NCBI GenBank assembly: GCA_023700885.1
Contig: JAMPYA010000030.1
Location: forward strand, 1 to 16,520
Length of the DNA stretch: 16,520 nucleotides
Reading direction: 5' to 3'
Source of the DNA: Flavobacteriaceae bacterium
Lineage (GTDB): Bacteria > Bacteroidota > Bacteroidia > Flavobacteriales > Flavobacteriaceae
The notes below the pieces were generated by a model. That model worked only from the letters and a program-made list of their open reading frames with translations. It ran no database searches and was not told the origin of the DNA. The translations under genes and the position numbers were made by a program. Below, one piece after another: positions 7,331 through 15,170 of this stretch; position 1 is the stretch's first letter, and each line of letters begins with the position of its first letter.

Positions 7331-7576
7331 TTATTCATCTTCATCCTCTTCTTCATCAAAAGAGTCCATTTCTTGCTCGTAAAACTCATATGCTTTATCG
7401 AGTAACACTGCAACTTCTTCTTCTAAGTTTACGCCGTCTTCTGCTTCTAAATCATCCATCCACTCTACTTCATCAGTGGCAATATTTAATATAAAACTTG
7501 GAAATTCTGTGTGGACAACAAACAAATCTTCAGGAAATTGACTGTTATCAGCTAATAAAAATTTAGGTATGTTCAT
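7331..7576 (-). CDS. small, extremely acidic conserved-type protein
   Basis: This 81-residue protein contains 28 Asp/Glu against only 2 Lys and no Arg, and its tail (71-81) is almost entirely acidic (DSFDEEEDEDE). The N-terminal half (about 1-40, MNIPKFLLADNSQFPEDLFV then HTEFPSFIL) looks like a folded beta-rich core. It resembles short hypothetical proteins I associate with Flavobacteriia, but I can name no family. It has no signal peptide and is probably cytoplasmic. Its ATG lies 14 bases inside the end of the MATE gene in another frame, so it is likely translated by coupling from the same mRNA. It ends at the shared terminator. An acidic tail could suit a chaperone-like or nucleic-acid-mimic role, but nothing here shows that. 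Confidence 0.75.
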   Translation of the reverse strand: MNIPKFLLADNSQFPEDLFVVHTEFPSFILNIATDEVEWMDDLEAEDGVNLEEEVAVLLDKAYEFYEQEMDSFDEEEDEDE

Positions 7577-8924
7577 AATGATTTGTTTTTATAAGTTTTT
7601 TTGATAAATAATTAAATCGGATAAAAAGCATTATTGCTGATGAACTTAAACCGGCTAATAAACCAACCCAAATTCCGACCGCACCAAAGTTAAGTAAAAT
7701 TCCTAAAATGTAACTCACCGGAAAGCCAATAATCCAGTAAGCAATAAAAGTTAAATATGAAGGTATTTTTACATCTTGCAAACCTCTTAAAGCTCCTAAA
7801 AAAATAACCTGAAATCCATCAGAAATTTGAAATAAGGCTGCAATAACAAGTAATTGTGATGCAATTACCACAACTTCAACATTATCTGTAAAAATATAAG
7901 GAAGATAATTTTTAAGCAATAAAAAAGCTATAGAAAATCCAAACATGATTAAAAAAACAAGTAGAAAATTAGAAAATGCAATTCTTCTTAATTCAATATA
8001 ATTTCCCATTCCTTTTTGATTTCCAACTCTTATAGTTGCGGCAACACTTAACCCTGAAGCAATCATAAAAGTAGCTGTTGCCAATTTTATCGCAATTTGA
8101 TTGGCTGCTTGCGGAAAAGCCCCTAAAGTTCCAGCTAAAATTACAGTCGCAGAAAATATTCCGATTTCAAACAACATTTGCATTGCAGATGGAAAACCTA
8201 TATTAATAATATTTTTAAAAACTTGAAGTTCTAATTGAGCCTTTTTAATTAGTACTAAAAATGGTTTAAAAACATCATTTTTGTTAAAGAAATAATACAA
8301 CATAAAGACCAAAACAAATCTTGAAACCAAAGTGCCAATTGCAGCTCCAACTATTTCAAGTCTAGGAAAAATCCAAAAACCATAAATTAAAATAAAATTT
8401 AAAATTATATTTACAATGTTAGTGGCAATAGTTGCATACATCGGATATTTAGTTTGTGCTAAACCATCAGCAAACTGTTTAAATCCTTGAAAAACCATTA
8501 CCGGTATCATAGAAAATGCCACAATTTCATAATAAGGAATTGCTAATGCAACTACTTCTTCAGGCTGATCTAAATGATATAAAATCGGTTTTATCAATAA
8601 AAGCCCAATAAACATTACAATTCCCAAAATAGTTGTTAATATTACTCCGTGCTGAAAATAACTTCTTCCTTTATGAATATTATTTTCACCATCAGATTCT
8701 GCAATTAAAGGGGTAATTGCAAAAGAAAAACCCAATCCAATAGAAAATGCAATAAAGAAAAAACTATTCCCTAAAGAGGTGGCAGCCAAATGTACAGGAC
8801 TCAATTGTCCGACCATAATATCATCAACCAAACCAACCAATAAGTGCCCCAGGGATCCCAACATAACTGGAGTGGCAATCTTTAAATTTTGTCTAAATTC
8901 TGATGTATAATTATGTAAAAGCAA
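7563..8924 (-). CDS. MATE-family multidrug exporter (NorM-like)
   Basis: This 453-residue protein has about twelve predicted membrane helices, the usual MATE length and layout. The family exports drugs or other organic cations in exchange for Na+ or H+. The first helix carries GHLLVGLVDDIMVGQL (26-41), with Asp34 where NorM proteins hold a key membrane acid. The loop LAATSLGNS and the matching second-half motif AATIRVGNQKG are also typical. The start is the TTG at 8924-8922: no ATG lies close by, the next Met (residue 21) would remove part of helix 1, and LLHNYTSEFRQNL fits the usual N-terminus. TATATTCG (minus strand, 8949-8942) is one base off the -7 consensus and may be its promoter. The substrate is unknown. 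It overlaps the acidic-protein gene by 14 bases. Confidence 0.93.
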   Translation of the reverse strand: MLLHNYTSEFRQNLKIATPVMLGSLGHLLVGLVDDIMVGQLSPVHLAATSLGNSFFFIAFSIGLGFSFAITPLIAESDGENNIHKGRSYFQHGVILTTILGIVMFIGLLLIKPILYHLDQPEEVVALAIPYYEIVAFSMIPVMVFQGFKQFADGLAQTKYPMYATIATNIVNIILNFILIYGFWIFPRLEIVGAAIGTLVSRFVLVFMLYYFFNKNDVFKPFLVLIKKAQLELQVFKNIINIGFPSAMQMLFEIGIFSATVILAGTLGAFPQAANQIAIKLATATFMIASGLSVAATIRVGNQKGMGNYIELRRIAFSNFLLVFLIMFGFSIAFLLLKNYLPYIFTDNVEVVVIASQLLVIAALFQISDGFQVIFLGALRGLQDVKIPSYLTFIAYWIIGFPVSYILGILLNFGAVGIWVGLLAGLSSSAIMLFIRFNYLSKKLIKTNHYEHT

Positions 8925-9033
8925 GTTGTAAAATTTCGGTACGAATATACATATTTTAATTAACTGTTTTGAGTTGACTCTTTTATCTATTTGATAGAAA
9001 ATTTCAATTAATAATTATCTTAGTAATAAAATT

Positions 9034-9047
9034 TAATTATATAATTA
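9034..9047. promoter_or_regulatory. 14-bp AT palindrome upstream of ahpC
   Basis: TAATTATATAATTA is a perfect palindrome in the 214-base gap between the MATE and ahpC genes, about 46 bases before the ahpC -7 element. It loosely resembles PerR/Fur-type boxes (TTATAATnATTATAA), and peroxide-sensing regulators often control ahpC. In DNA this AT-rich, such a palindrome may be chance. The rest of the gap shows only AT-rich sequence and the two promoter regions. Confidence 0.2.
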
Positions 9048-9092
9048 TAAAATATAAAAATCGGTGAAACACCCAATAAAATCTCCTAAAGT

Positions 9093-9100
9093 TAACTTTG
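9093..9100 (+). promoter_or_regulatory. predicted -7 element of the ahpC-type gene
   Basis: TAACTTTG matches TAnnTTTG exactly and lies 38 bases before the ATG, giving a leader of about 30 bases. No convincing TTTG is found about 19 bases upstream, which could mean dependence on an activator. Confidence 0.5.
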
Positions 9101-9138
9101 TAACAGTAAATTATTAATTAATCAATAAAAAAAACAAA

Positions 9139-9777
9139 ATGGCTGTATTAGTTGGAAAAAAAGCACCAGATTTCACTGCACAAGCAGTAATAAACGGATT
9201 AGAAATTGTAGAAAAATTTACATTAAGTCAATATTTGGATAAAAAATATGTTTTATTATTCTTCTATCCAAAAGATTTTACTTTTGTCTGTCCTACCGAA
9301 TTGCATGCATTTCAAAATAAATTATCAGAATTTGAGAAACGAAACGTTGCTGTAATTGGTGCTTCTACAGATACTGAACAATCTCATTGGGGTTGGTTAC
9401 AAATGAGTAAATCTCATGGAGGTATAAAAGGTGTTACTTATCCTTTAGTTGCCGATACCAATAAAACAATTGCTAAAAATTATGATGTTTTAGCAGGTGA
9501 TTTTTATTACGATGAAGATGGATTATTACAAGCAGAAGGTGAATTAATTGCTTATAGAGGTTTGTTTTTAATTGATAAACAAGGTATTGTACGTCATCAA
9601 TTAGTAAATGATTTACCTCTAGGAAGAAATGTAGATGAAGCTTTAAGAATGGTAGATGCGTTGCAATTTACAGAAGAAAATGGAGAAGCTTGTCCTGCAG
9701 ATTGGAACGCTGATAAAAGTGGATTAAAAGCAACTCATGAAGGCGTAGCAGATTATTTATCCAATCATAAAAACTAA
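9139..9777 (+). CDS. ahpC: 2-Cys peroxiredoxin (AhpC/Prx1 type)
   Basis: This 212-residue thiol peroxidase reduces H2O2 and organic hydroperoxides. The active-site box is FYPKDFTFVCPTE, with Pro44, Thr48 and peroxidatic Cys51; the resolving Cys185 lies in GEACPADW, and the active-site Arg140 is in AYRGLF. This is the typical decameric Prx1/AhpC arrangement. The loop usually written GGLG reads GGIKG here (94-98), and the C-terminus (DYLSNHKN) lacks the YF motif of eukaryotic enzymes sensitive to overoxidation, so a robust enzyme is expected. No AhpF reductase gene is adjacent, so electrons must come from a thioredoxin system or from a reductase encoded elsewhere. The tpx gene follows after 40 bases. 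Confidence 0.95.
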   Translation: MAVLVGKKAPDFTAQAVINGLEIVEKFTLSQYLDKKYVLLFFYPKDFTFVCPTELHAFQNKLSEFEKRNVAVIGASTDTEQSHWGWLQMSKSHGGIKGVTYPLVADTNKTIAKNYDVLAGDFYYDEDGLLQAEGELIAYRGLFLIDKQGIVRHQLVNDLPLGRNVDEALRMVDALQFTEENGEACPADWNADKSGLKATHEGVADYLSNHKN

Positions 9778-9795
9778 AATTACAACATTATTAAT

Positions 9796-9803
9796 TATAT
9801 TTG
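9796..9803 (+). promoter_or_regulatory. predicted -7 element of tpx
   Basis: TATATTTG matches TAnnTTTG exactly, 14 bases before the tpx ATG, inside the 40-base gap after ahpC. It suggests tpx can be transcribed separately with a very short leader. No clear -33 TTTG is seen. Confidence 0.45.
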
Positions 9804-9817
9804 AAAAAAGAATTATT

Positions 9818-10315
9818 ATGGCAGCAATAACATTAAAAGGAAATCCATTTAACACTTCAGGAACGCTTCCAAAAGTAGGTGAAAAAGCAAAAGATTTTGC
9901 ATTAGTAAAATCAGATTTATCAACTGCAACTTTAGCCGATTTTAAAGGGTATAAAGTTGTATTAAATATTTTTCCAAGTTTAGACACAGGAACTTGCGCA
10001 GCATCTGTTAGACGTTTTAACAAAGAAGCAAGCGAATTAGAAAACACAAAAGTATTATGTATCTCTCGTGATTTACCTTTTGCTCAAGCTCGTTTTTGTG
10101 GTGCAGAAGGTTTAAATAACGTAATTACCTTATCAGATTTTGCCAATGGCTCTTTTGGTAAAAACTACGGATTAGAAATTGTTGATGGTCCTTTAGCTAA
10201 TTTACATTCTAGAGCAGTTGTTGTTTTAGATGAAAACGGAGTGGTAATCTACACACAACAAGTTCCAGAAATTGTTGATGAACCAAATTATGAAAGTGTA
10301 TTAGCAGTTTTATAA
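9818..10315 (+). CDS. tpx: thiol peroxidase Tpx (atypical 2-Cys peroxiredoxin)
   Basis: This 165-residue enzyme reduces peroxides, preferring lipid and alkyl hydroperoxides in studied members, and is recycled by thioredoxin. The N-terminal ITLKGNPF and the active-site segment FPSLDTGTCAASVRRFN, with peroxidatic Cys60 and Arg65/66, are diagnostic. The resolving Cys94 lies in ARFCGAEG, so the disulfide forms within one chain; Cys60 and Cys94 match Cys61 and Cys95 of E. coli Tpx. An additional Cys81 is buried in a strand. It lies downstream of the ahpC-type gene, forming a two-gene peroxide-defence block. The lipid-kinase gene begins only 4 bases after its stop, so the two are probably cotranscribed. 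Confidence 0.96.
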   Translation: MAAITLKGNPFNTSGTLPKVGEKAKDFALVKSDLSTATLADFKGYKVVLNIFPSLDTGTCAASVRRFNKEASELENTKVLCISRDLPFAQARFCGAEGLNNVITLSDFANGSFGKNYGLEIVDGPLANLHSRAVVVLDENGVVIYTQQVPEIVDEPNYESVLAVL

Positions 10316-10319
10316 TTTT

Positions 10320-10697
10320 ATGATACAAAAAGGGCTTGAATTTATTGTTGGGAGGTTAAAAAGTATAAAATTTGCTTTATTAGGTGCTTGGCACTTAATT
10401 ACAACTGAACATGCGTTTATAGTTCATGCCCTTTTTTCTTTATTCTTGATTTTTTTAGGTTTCTTTATGAATTTAACTACTCAAGAATGGCTTTTTCAAA
10501 TTGTAGCCATAGGATTAGTTATAGTTACAGAAGCTTTCAATACGGTGTTTGAAAAATTGGCTGACTTTATCCATCCTTCTTATCATAAAAAAATTGGAGC
10601 AATAAAAGACTTGAGTGCAGGGGCTGTTTTTTATGCTACATTAATTTCCTTTATTATTCTTTTAGTCATTTATTTGCCAAAATTTATATCTTTATAA
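10320..10697 (+). CDS. dgkA: DgkA-family lipid kinase (diacylglycerol or undecaprenol kinase)
   Basis: This 125-residue integral membrane kinase has three predicted helices, at about 32-50, 56-76 and 99-119. The family's catalytic residues keep the spacing of E. coli DgkA: Glu71, Asn74 and Glu78 in TEAFNTVFEKL, and Lys96-Asp97 in KDLSAGAV. E. coli DgkA phosphorylates diacylglycerol, while Gram-positive members act on undecaprenol. Which lipid is used here cannot be decided from sequence. Either way it recycles lipid carriers or by-products of envelope synthesis at the inner membrane. It follows tpx by 4 bases and precedes the ftsK cluster. Confidence 0.88.
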   Translation: MIQKGLEFIVGRLKSIKFALLGAWHLITTEHAFIVHALFSLFLIFLGFFMNLTTQEWLFQIVAIGLVIVTEAFNTVFEKLADFIHPSYHKKIGAIKDLSAGAVFYATLISFIILLVIYLPKFISL

Positions 10698-10719
10698 CTT
10701 TAATAAAGGTCTAATTCAG

Positions 10720-10727
10720 TATTTTTG
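10720..10727 (+). promoter_or_regulatory. predicted -7 element of the ftsK-lolA-lptG-ribBA cluster
   Basis: TATTTTTG matches TAnnTTTG exactly and lies 17 bases before the ftsK ATG, in the only gap (47 bases) between the lipid-kinase gene and ribBA. TTTA at 10699-10702 is a weak -33 candidate, 17 bases upstream. Confidence 0.5.
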
Positions 10728-10744
10728 TTGCATATAATTTTTCA

Positions 10745-13066
10745 ATGGCTAAGACTAAGAAATCATCTTCAGATCAAAATAATCCCTCAATTTTCAAAAA
10801 AACCAATGCGTTTTTTGAAAGTCGTAAAACACAATCTATAATTGGGTCATTCTTTTTTTTAATAGCAATATTCTTGATGGCATCTTTTATTTCTTTTTTC
10901 ACTAATCGCAATTGGGAAAAAGATCAAAGCCAATTAAATTTCTTTGCCGAAAGAAGCGAAGAAGTAAACAATTATTTAGGAAAAATTGGAGCAGCCGTAA
11001 GTCAGTTTTTTATTTTTGACGGATTTGGAATTGCTTCTTTTTTAATACCGGTCTTGTTATTTTTTACTGGACTCTATTTAACCGTTGGAGTATCCTTAAA
11101 AAAGAGATTTTGGTCATGGTCTTGGGCTATTTTAGGAATGATTTGGATATCTGTTACGTTTGCAACTATCGATTTATTACACGCTACTGTAAGTGGAAAA
11201 ATTGGTTATGAGTTACAGGAATATTTACAAGATTATCTCGGTCAATTAGGACTCATATTATCACTGATTTTTGGATTTCTATTTTATATTACCATTCGAT
11301 TTAATTTTCTTCCAGAAAAATTGATAGCACTTTTTAAAAGCAATCACTCAGAAGAAACTTTAGTTGATTTGGCAGGAGAGAGAGAAGTAATTGTCCCTAT
11401 TGTTGAAAATCCTATTATTAAGGATTTTAGTTTAACAACTGATAATGAAATTGTTGAAAATGATATTTCAGATGATTTAGCCATTGATATTGCTCCTATT
11501 GAAAAAGAAATTCAAGCAGAAGAAAATCTTGCAGAAACGCTGGTTCAAAAGCATGGAGAATTCGACCCTCGACTCGAGTTGAGTAATTATAAGTTTCCTA
11601 CCTTAAATCTGATGAAAGATTATGATGACAGTATTGCTGTAGATCAGGAAGAATTAGAGTCTAATAAAAATAGAATTGTTGATACACTTAACAATTATAA
11701 AATTGGAATTAAACACATTAAAGCAACTGTTGGTCCAACTGTTACTCTATATGAAATAGTACCTGATGATGGCATCAGAATTGCCAAAATCAAAAACTTA
11801 GAAGATGACATTGCCTTATCATTATCCGCATTAGGAATTCGTATTATTGCTCCTATTCCCGGAAAAGGAACTATTGGTATTGAAGTTCCAAATAAAAAAC
11901 CAACCATTGTTTCTATGAAATCTGTTATTTCATCTTTAAGATTTCAGAATGCACATATGGAGTTACCAATTGCTTTAGGAAAAACCATTTCTAATGAAAC
12001 ATTTGTAGTCGATTTAGCTAAAATGCCACACCTTTTAATGGCAGGTGCTACCGGACAAGGAAAATCAGTTGGGTTAAATGCTGTACTTACATCTTTGCTA
12101 TATAAAAAACATCCTTCAGAAGTTAAATTTATTCTAGTCGATCCTAAAAAAGTGGAGCTTACGTTATTTAATAAAATTGAACGACATTATTTAGCCAAAT
12201 TACCAGATTCTGAAGAAGCTATTATCAATGATACTTCTAAAGTTATTAATACGTTGAATTCTCTTTGTATTGAAATGGACAATCGTTACGATTTACTTAA
12301 ACTCGGAATGGTAAGAAATATTAAAGAATACAACACTAAATTTATTCAACGTAAATTAAATCCAGAACATGGACATCGATTTTTACCTTATATTATTTTA
12401 GTTGTAGATGAATTTGCCGATTTAATTATGACTGCCGGTAAAGAAATTGAAATGCCAATTTCACGTCTAGCTCAGTTAGCTCGTGCTATCGGTATTCATT
12501 TAGTAATTGCAACTCAACGTCCATCTGTGAACGTAATTACCGGATTAATTAAGGCAAATTTCCCATCAAGAATTGCTTTTAGAGTTACCTCCAAAATAGA
12601 TTCAAGAACCATTTTAGATGGCTCTGGTGCAGATCAGTTAGTTGGAAAAGGTGATATGTTATATTCTGGCGGCAGCGATTTAATTCGTGTTCAATGTGCA
12701 TTTATAGACACCCCAGAAGTAGAAAAAATTACCGAGTATATCGGTTCACAAAGAGCTTATGCAAATGCTTATTTATTACCAGAATATACAGGCGAAGATA
12801 GTGGCACAAGTATTGATGTAGACTTAGGCGATAGGGATGAATTATTTGAAGATGCTGCAAGATTAATTGTAATTGCTCAACAAGGTTCTGCTTCTTTACT
12901 TCAAAGAAAGTTAAAATTAGGATATAATAGAGCTGGTAGATTGATAGATCAATTAGAAGCTGCTGGAATTGTAGGCCCCTTTGAAGGCAGTAAAGCACGT
13001 CAAGTTTTAATTCATAATGAAATGGCTCTTAATCAATTATTAGACAACGAAAAAAACAATATTTAA
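10745..13066 (+). CDS. ftsK: DNA translocase FtsK/SpoIIIE
   Basis: FtsK is a septum-anchored motor that pumps chromosomal DNA so that replicated terminus regions clear the division site. This 773-residue protein has four predicted N-terminal membrane helices (about 33-53, 91-116, 122-145 and 165-186). An acidic linker (about 200-270) follows; it is short compared with the roughly 600-residue linker of E. coli FtsK. The alpha domain spans about 275-400. The RecA-like beta domain has Walker A GATGQGKS at 434-441 and Walker B VVDEFADLI with Asp555-Glu556. The C-terminal winged-helix gamma domain (about 700-765, DELFEDAARLIVIAQQGSAS onward) should read the polar KOPS-like sequences and contact XerD. 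The lolA ATG comes one base after its stop, so the two are cotranslated. Confidence 0.96.
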   Translation: MAKTKKSSSDQNNPSIFKKTNAFFESRKTQSIIGSFFFLIAIFLMASFISFFTNRNWEKDQSQLNFFAERSEEVNNYLGKIGAAVSQFFIFDGFGIASFLIPVLLFFTGLYLTVGVSLKKRFWSWSWAILGMIWISVTFATIDLLHATVSGKIGYELQEYLQDYLGQLGLILSLIFGFLFYITIRFNFLPEKLIALFKSNHSEETLVDLAGEREVIVPIVENPIIKDFSLTTDNEIVENDISDDLAIDIAPIEKEIQAEENLAETLVQKHGEFDPRLELSNYKFPTLNLMKDYDDSIAVDQEELESNKNRIVDTLNNYKIGIKHIKATVGPTVTLYEIVPDDGIRIAKIKNLEDDIALSLSALGIRIIAPIPGKGTIGIEVPNKKPTIVSMKSVISSLRFQNAHMELPIALGKTISNETFVVDLAKMPHLLMAGATGQGKSVGLNAVLTSLLYKKHPSEVKFILVDPKKVELTLFNKIERHYLAKLPDSEEAIINDTSKVINTLNSLCIEMDNRYDLLKLGMVRNIKEYNTKFIQRKLNPEHGHRFLPYIILVVDEFADLIMTAGKEIEMPISRLAQLARAIGIHLVIATQRPSVNVITGLIKANFPSRIAFRVTSKIDSRTILDGSGADQLVGKGDMLYSGGSDLIRVQCAFIDTPEVEKITEYIGSQRAYANAYLLPEYTGEDSGTSIDVDLGDRDELFEDAARLIVIAQQGSASLLQRKLKLGYNRAGRLIDQLEAAGIVGPFEGSKARQVLIHNEMALNQLLDNEKNNI

Positions 13067-13067
13067 A

Positions 13068-13718
13068 ATGAGAAATGCTTTTATTTTTTTATTACTAATT
13101 ACCTCCTCTTTATACATCAATGCACAAGGAAATTCAGCTAGAACTTTATTAGACGAAGTTTCTAAAAAAATTGAATCTTATAATAATGTTTATCTAGAGT
13201 TCAATTATAACTTAGATAATAAAGCAGAAAAAGTTAATCAAGAAACACGGGGTAATTTAACCTTTCAAAAAAATCTTTACAACCTAAAATATTTAGGAAT
13301 TGAAAAAATTTTTGATGGAAAAAAAGTATACACTATTGTTCATGAAGATGAGGAAGTTGTAATTAGTAAAAATGATAAAAATGATGAAGGATCAATTACC
13401 CCATCTAAAATGTTTAATTTTTACAAGAATGGATATACTATTAAAATGGATATCGTTCAAAAAAATGGAGGTCGAGAAATTCAGTTTGTAAAATTAACAC
13501 CAATAGATAGCAATTCAGAAGTTCGTTATATTTTAGTTGGAATTGACACTCAAACAAAACATATTTCTAAACTTATTGAAGTTGGAAATAATGGCACACA
13601 AACAACTCTTTTGGTGACTAATTTCAAAACAAACCAACAAATCTCTAATAATTTATTTACTTTTGATTTGGCTAAATATAAGACCAAAAAAGGATATATA
13701 ATATCAGAGATCAAATAA
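13068..13718 (+). CDS. lolA: LolA-like outer-membrane lipoprotein carrier
   Basis: This 216-residue periplasmic protein has a clear signal peptide (residues 1-19, a hydrophobic core FIFLLLITSSLYINA with cleavage before Gln20). The mature part begins with a helix (ARTLLDEVSKKIESYNNV) followed by beta strands such as LEFNYNLDN, RGNLTFQKN and FDGKKVYTI, the LolA open-barrel pattern. The final FTFDLAKYK segment is also typical. LolA ferries lipoproteins from the LolCDE complex across the periplasm; Bacteroidota generally lack an obvious LolB. It sits between ftsK and an LptF/G permease, with gaps of 1 and 3 bases, so envelope transport genes share one mRNA with the division motor. Confidence 0.9.
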   Translation: MRNAFIFLLLITSSLYINAQGNSARTLLDEVSKKIESYNNVYLEFNYNLDNKAEKVNQETRGNLTFQKNLYNLKYLGIEKIFDGKKVYTIVHEDEEVVISKNDKNDEGSITPSKMFNFYKNGYTIKMDIVQKNGGREIQFVKLTPIDSNSEVRYILVGIDTQTKHISKLIEVGNNGTQTTLLVTNFKTNQQISNNLFTFDLAKYKTKKGYIISEIK

Positions 13719-13721
13719 GTT

Positions 13722-15170
13722 TTGAAAATACTTGACAAATACATTCTAAAAAGTTTCTTAACACCATTTATAGCCACATTTTTTGTGGTTTTATTTGTTT
13801 TGGTGATGCAGGCTGTTTGGCTTCGTTTTGACGATTTAGCTGGCAAAGGCCTTAACTTTGTTATATTGATGAAATTTGTTTGGTACATTACCTTAATTTC
13901 TGTTCCTACAGCAATTCCAATTGGTATATTACTATCATCTATCATGGCTATTGGAGAATTGGGAGAAAATTATGAATTCGCAGCAGCAAAATCTGCAGGT
14001 GTTTCATTACAAAGACTTATCAAACCACTTATAATTTTAGTTTTTTTTATTGGTGCCTTTAATTTCTTGTTTTTAAATTATGTATTTCCAAATGCTATGT
14101 TTAAAACTAAAAACTTAATTCTTAATTTCAAAAAAACCAAACCGGCTTTAGCTTTAATTCCAGGCACTTTTAATGATGAAATCCCGGGATTCAGTATTAA
14201 ATTTGATGAAAAATTTGGTGAAAATGATAATCAGCTTAGAAATGTATTGATAAAAGATTTATCAGATGGTAAAGGTAATATTAAAGATATTACCGCTAAA
14301 GAAGGATTAATTACCACTGAAGAAGGAAGTAAATACATGACTTTAATTTTAAAAGATGGCTTTTATTATGAAGATCATGTAAATTATAGCTATCCATATA
14401 ATGACAGAAAAAATTTACCATTCTCAAAAGCTCATTTTGATACTTACACTGTAAATATTGATATTTCATCATTTAACAATGTCGATTTTGATTCTGAAAG
14501 TTTAAAAGAAGCTCATGAAATGTATAGTGCAGCACAACTTTTAGTCAAAGCTGATTCACTTAAAATAAAATATGATGAATATGTTTTATCAAGAGCCGAT
14601 AATTTTTATCAAAGAATTGGAGCCAATAAATTATACCAACGAGATTCTACTATTACATCTAAATTAGAACCTGTTATTCTTAATAATTTCAACTCAAATG
14701 AACAATTAATTGTTATTGAAAACGCTGTTCAAAGTTCATCAAGAACATTAGATAATCTAAAAAACGTAAGAGACACTTTTAAAAATAATAGAAAAGCATT
14801 AAATATGTTTGATATTGAATTTTTTAATCGAATTTCATTCTCATTTGCGTGTTTAGTATTGTTTTTTATAGGCGCACCATTAGGTTCTATTATTAGAAAA
14901 GGTGGATTTGGAGTTCCAATGGTTTTAGGAATTACTATCTTTGTGGTTTATTTTTTCATCTCAACTTTTGGAAAAAACATGGCAGAAGAAAGCTCAATTC
15001 CAGCATTTTGGGGCAGTTGGTTATCAACTTTAATATTACTTCCTGTAGGTATATTTTTAACAATCAGAGCAACAAAAGATAAAGGAAGCATAGATATAGA
15101 CCTAATTATAGACAAACTTGTAAAATACTTTAATAAATTTGCAAGGAATAAAAAATCACTAAATACATAA
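13722..15170 (+). CDS. LptF/LptG (YjgP/YjgQ) family permease
   Basis: LptF and LptG form the membrane part of the ABC exporter that pulls lipopolysaccharide out of the inner membrane toward LptC/LptA. The start is a TTG at 13722, three bases after the lolA stop; MKILDKYILKSFLTPF is the standard family N-terminus. Three helices occupy about 11-33, 48-76 and 98-122, and three more lie at about 368-392, 397-416 and 428-449, with the typical FACLVLFFIGAPLGSIIRKG (375-394). A beta-jellyroll periplasmic domain fills about 125-250. The protein has 482 residues against about 360 in E. coli; the excess is a helical insert at roughly 252-362 with no hydrophobic stretch. Whether it is LptF or LptG cannot be fixed here. 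It overlaps ribBA by one base. Confidence 0.9.
   Translation: MKILDKYILKSFLTPFIATFFVVLFVLVMQAVWLRFDDLAGKGLNFVILMKFVWYITLISVPTAIPIGILLSSIMAIGELGENYEFAAAKSAGVSLQRLIKPLIILVFFIGAFNFLFLNYVFPNAMFKTKNLILNFKKTKPALALIPGTFNDEIPGFSIKFDEKFGENDNQLRNVLIKDLSDGKGNIKDITAKEGLITTEEGSKYMTLILKDGFYYEDHVNYSYPYNDRKNLPFSKAHFDTYTVNIDISSFNNVDFDSESLKEAHEMYSAAQLLVKADSLKIKYDEYVLSRADNFYQRIGANKLYQRDSTITSKLEPVILNNFNSNEQLIVIENAVQSSSRTLDNLKNVRDTFKNNRKALNMFDIEFFNRISFSFACLVLFFIGAPLGSIIRKGGFGVPMVLGITIFVVYFFISTFGKNMAEESSIPAFWGSWLSTLILLPVGIFLTIRATKDKGSIDIDLIIDKLVKYFNKFARNKKSLNT

Noticed and set aside
8985..9001. TTTGATAGAAAA shared with the region at 2361-2372 as a regulatory repeat
   Set aside because: Only two short AT-rich copies exist in different promoter settings; one overlaps a -7 element, so chance is likely.
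9757..10047. 96-codon minus-strand reading frame over tpx
   Set aside because: It lies opposite the tpx coding sequence, whose catalytic motifs are clear; the reverse product resembles no protein and has no promoter or terminator context.
12729..12998. 89-codon minus-strand reading frame within ftsK
   Set aside because: It overlaps the conserved gamma domain of FtsK, and its composition (many Leu/Gln) is a by-product of the other strand.
13550..13945. 131-codon minus-strand reading frame across lolA and the permease
   Set aside because: It covers the junction of two convincing plus-strand genes and reads as a shadow frame.
15120..15170. FMN riboswitch before ribBA
   Set aside because: There is no untranslated space: the ribBA ATG overlaps the preceding stop codon, and no riboswitch-like structure was seen.
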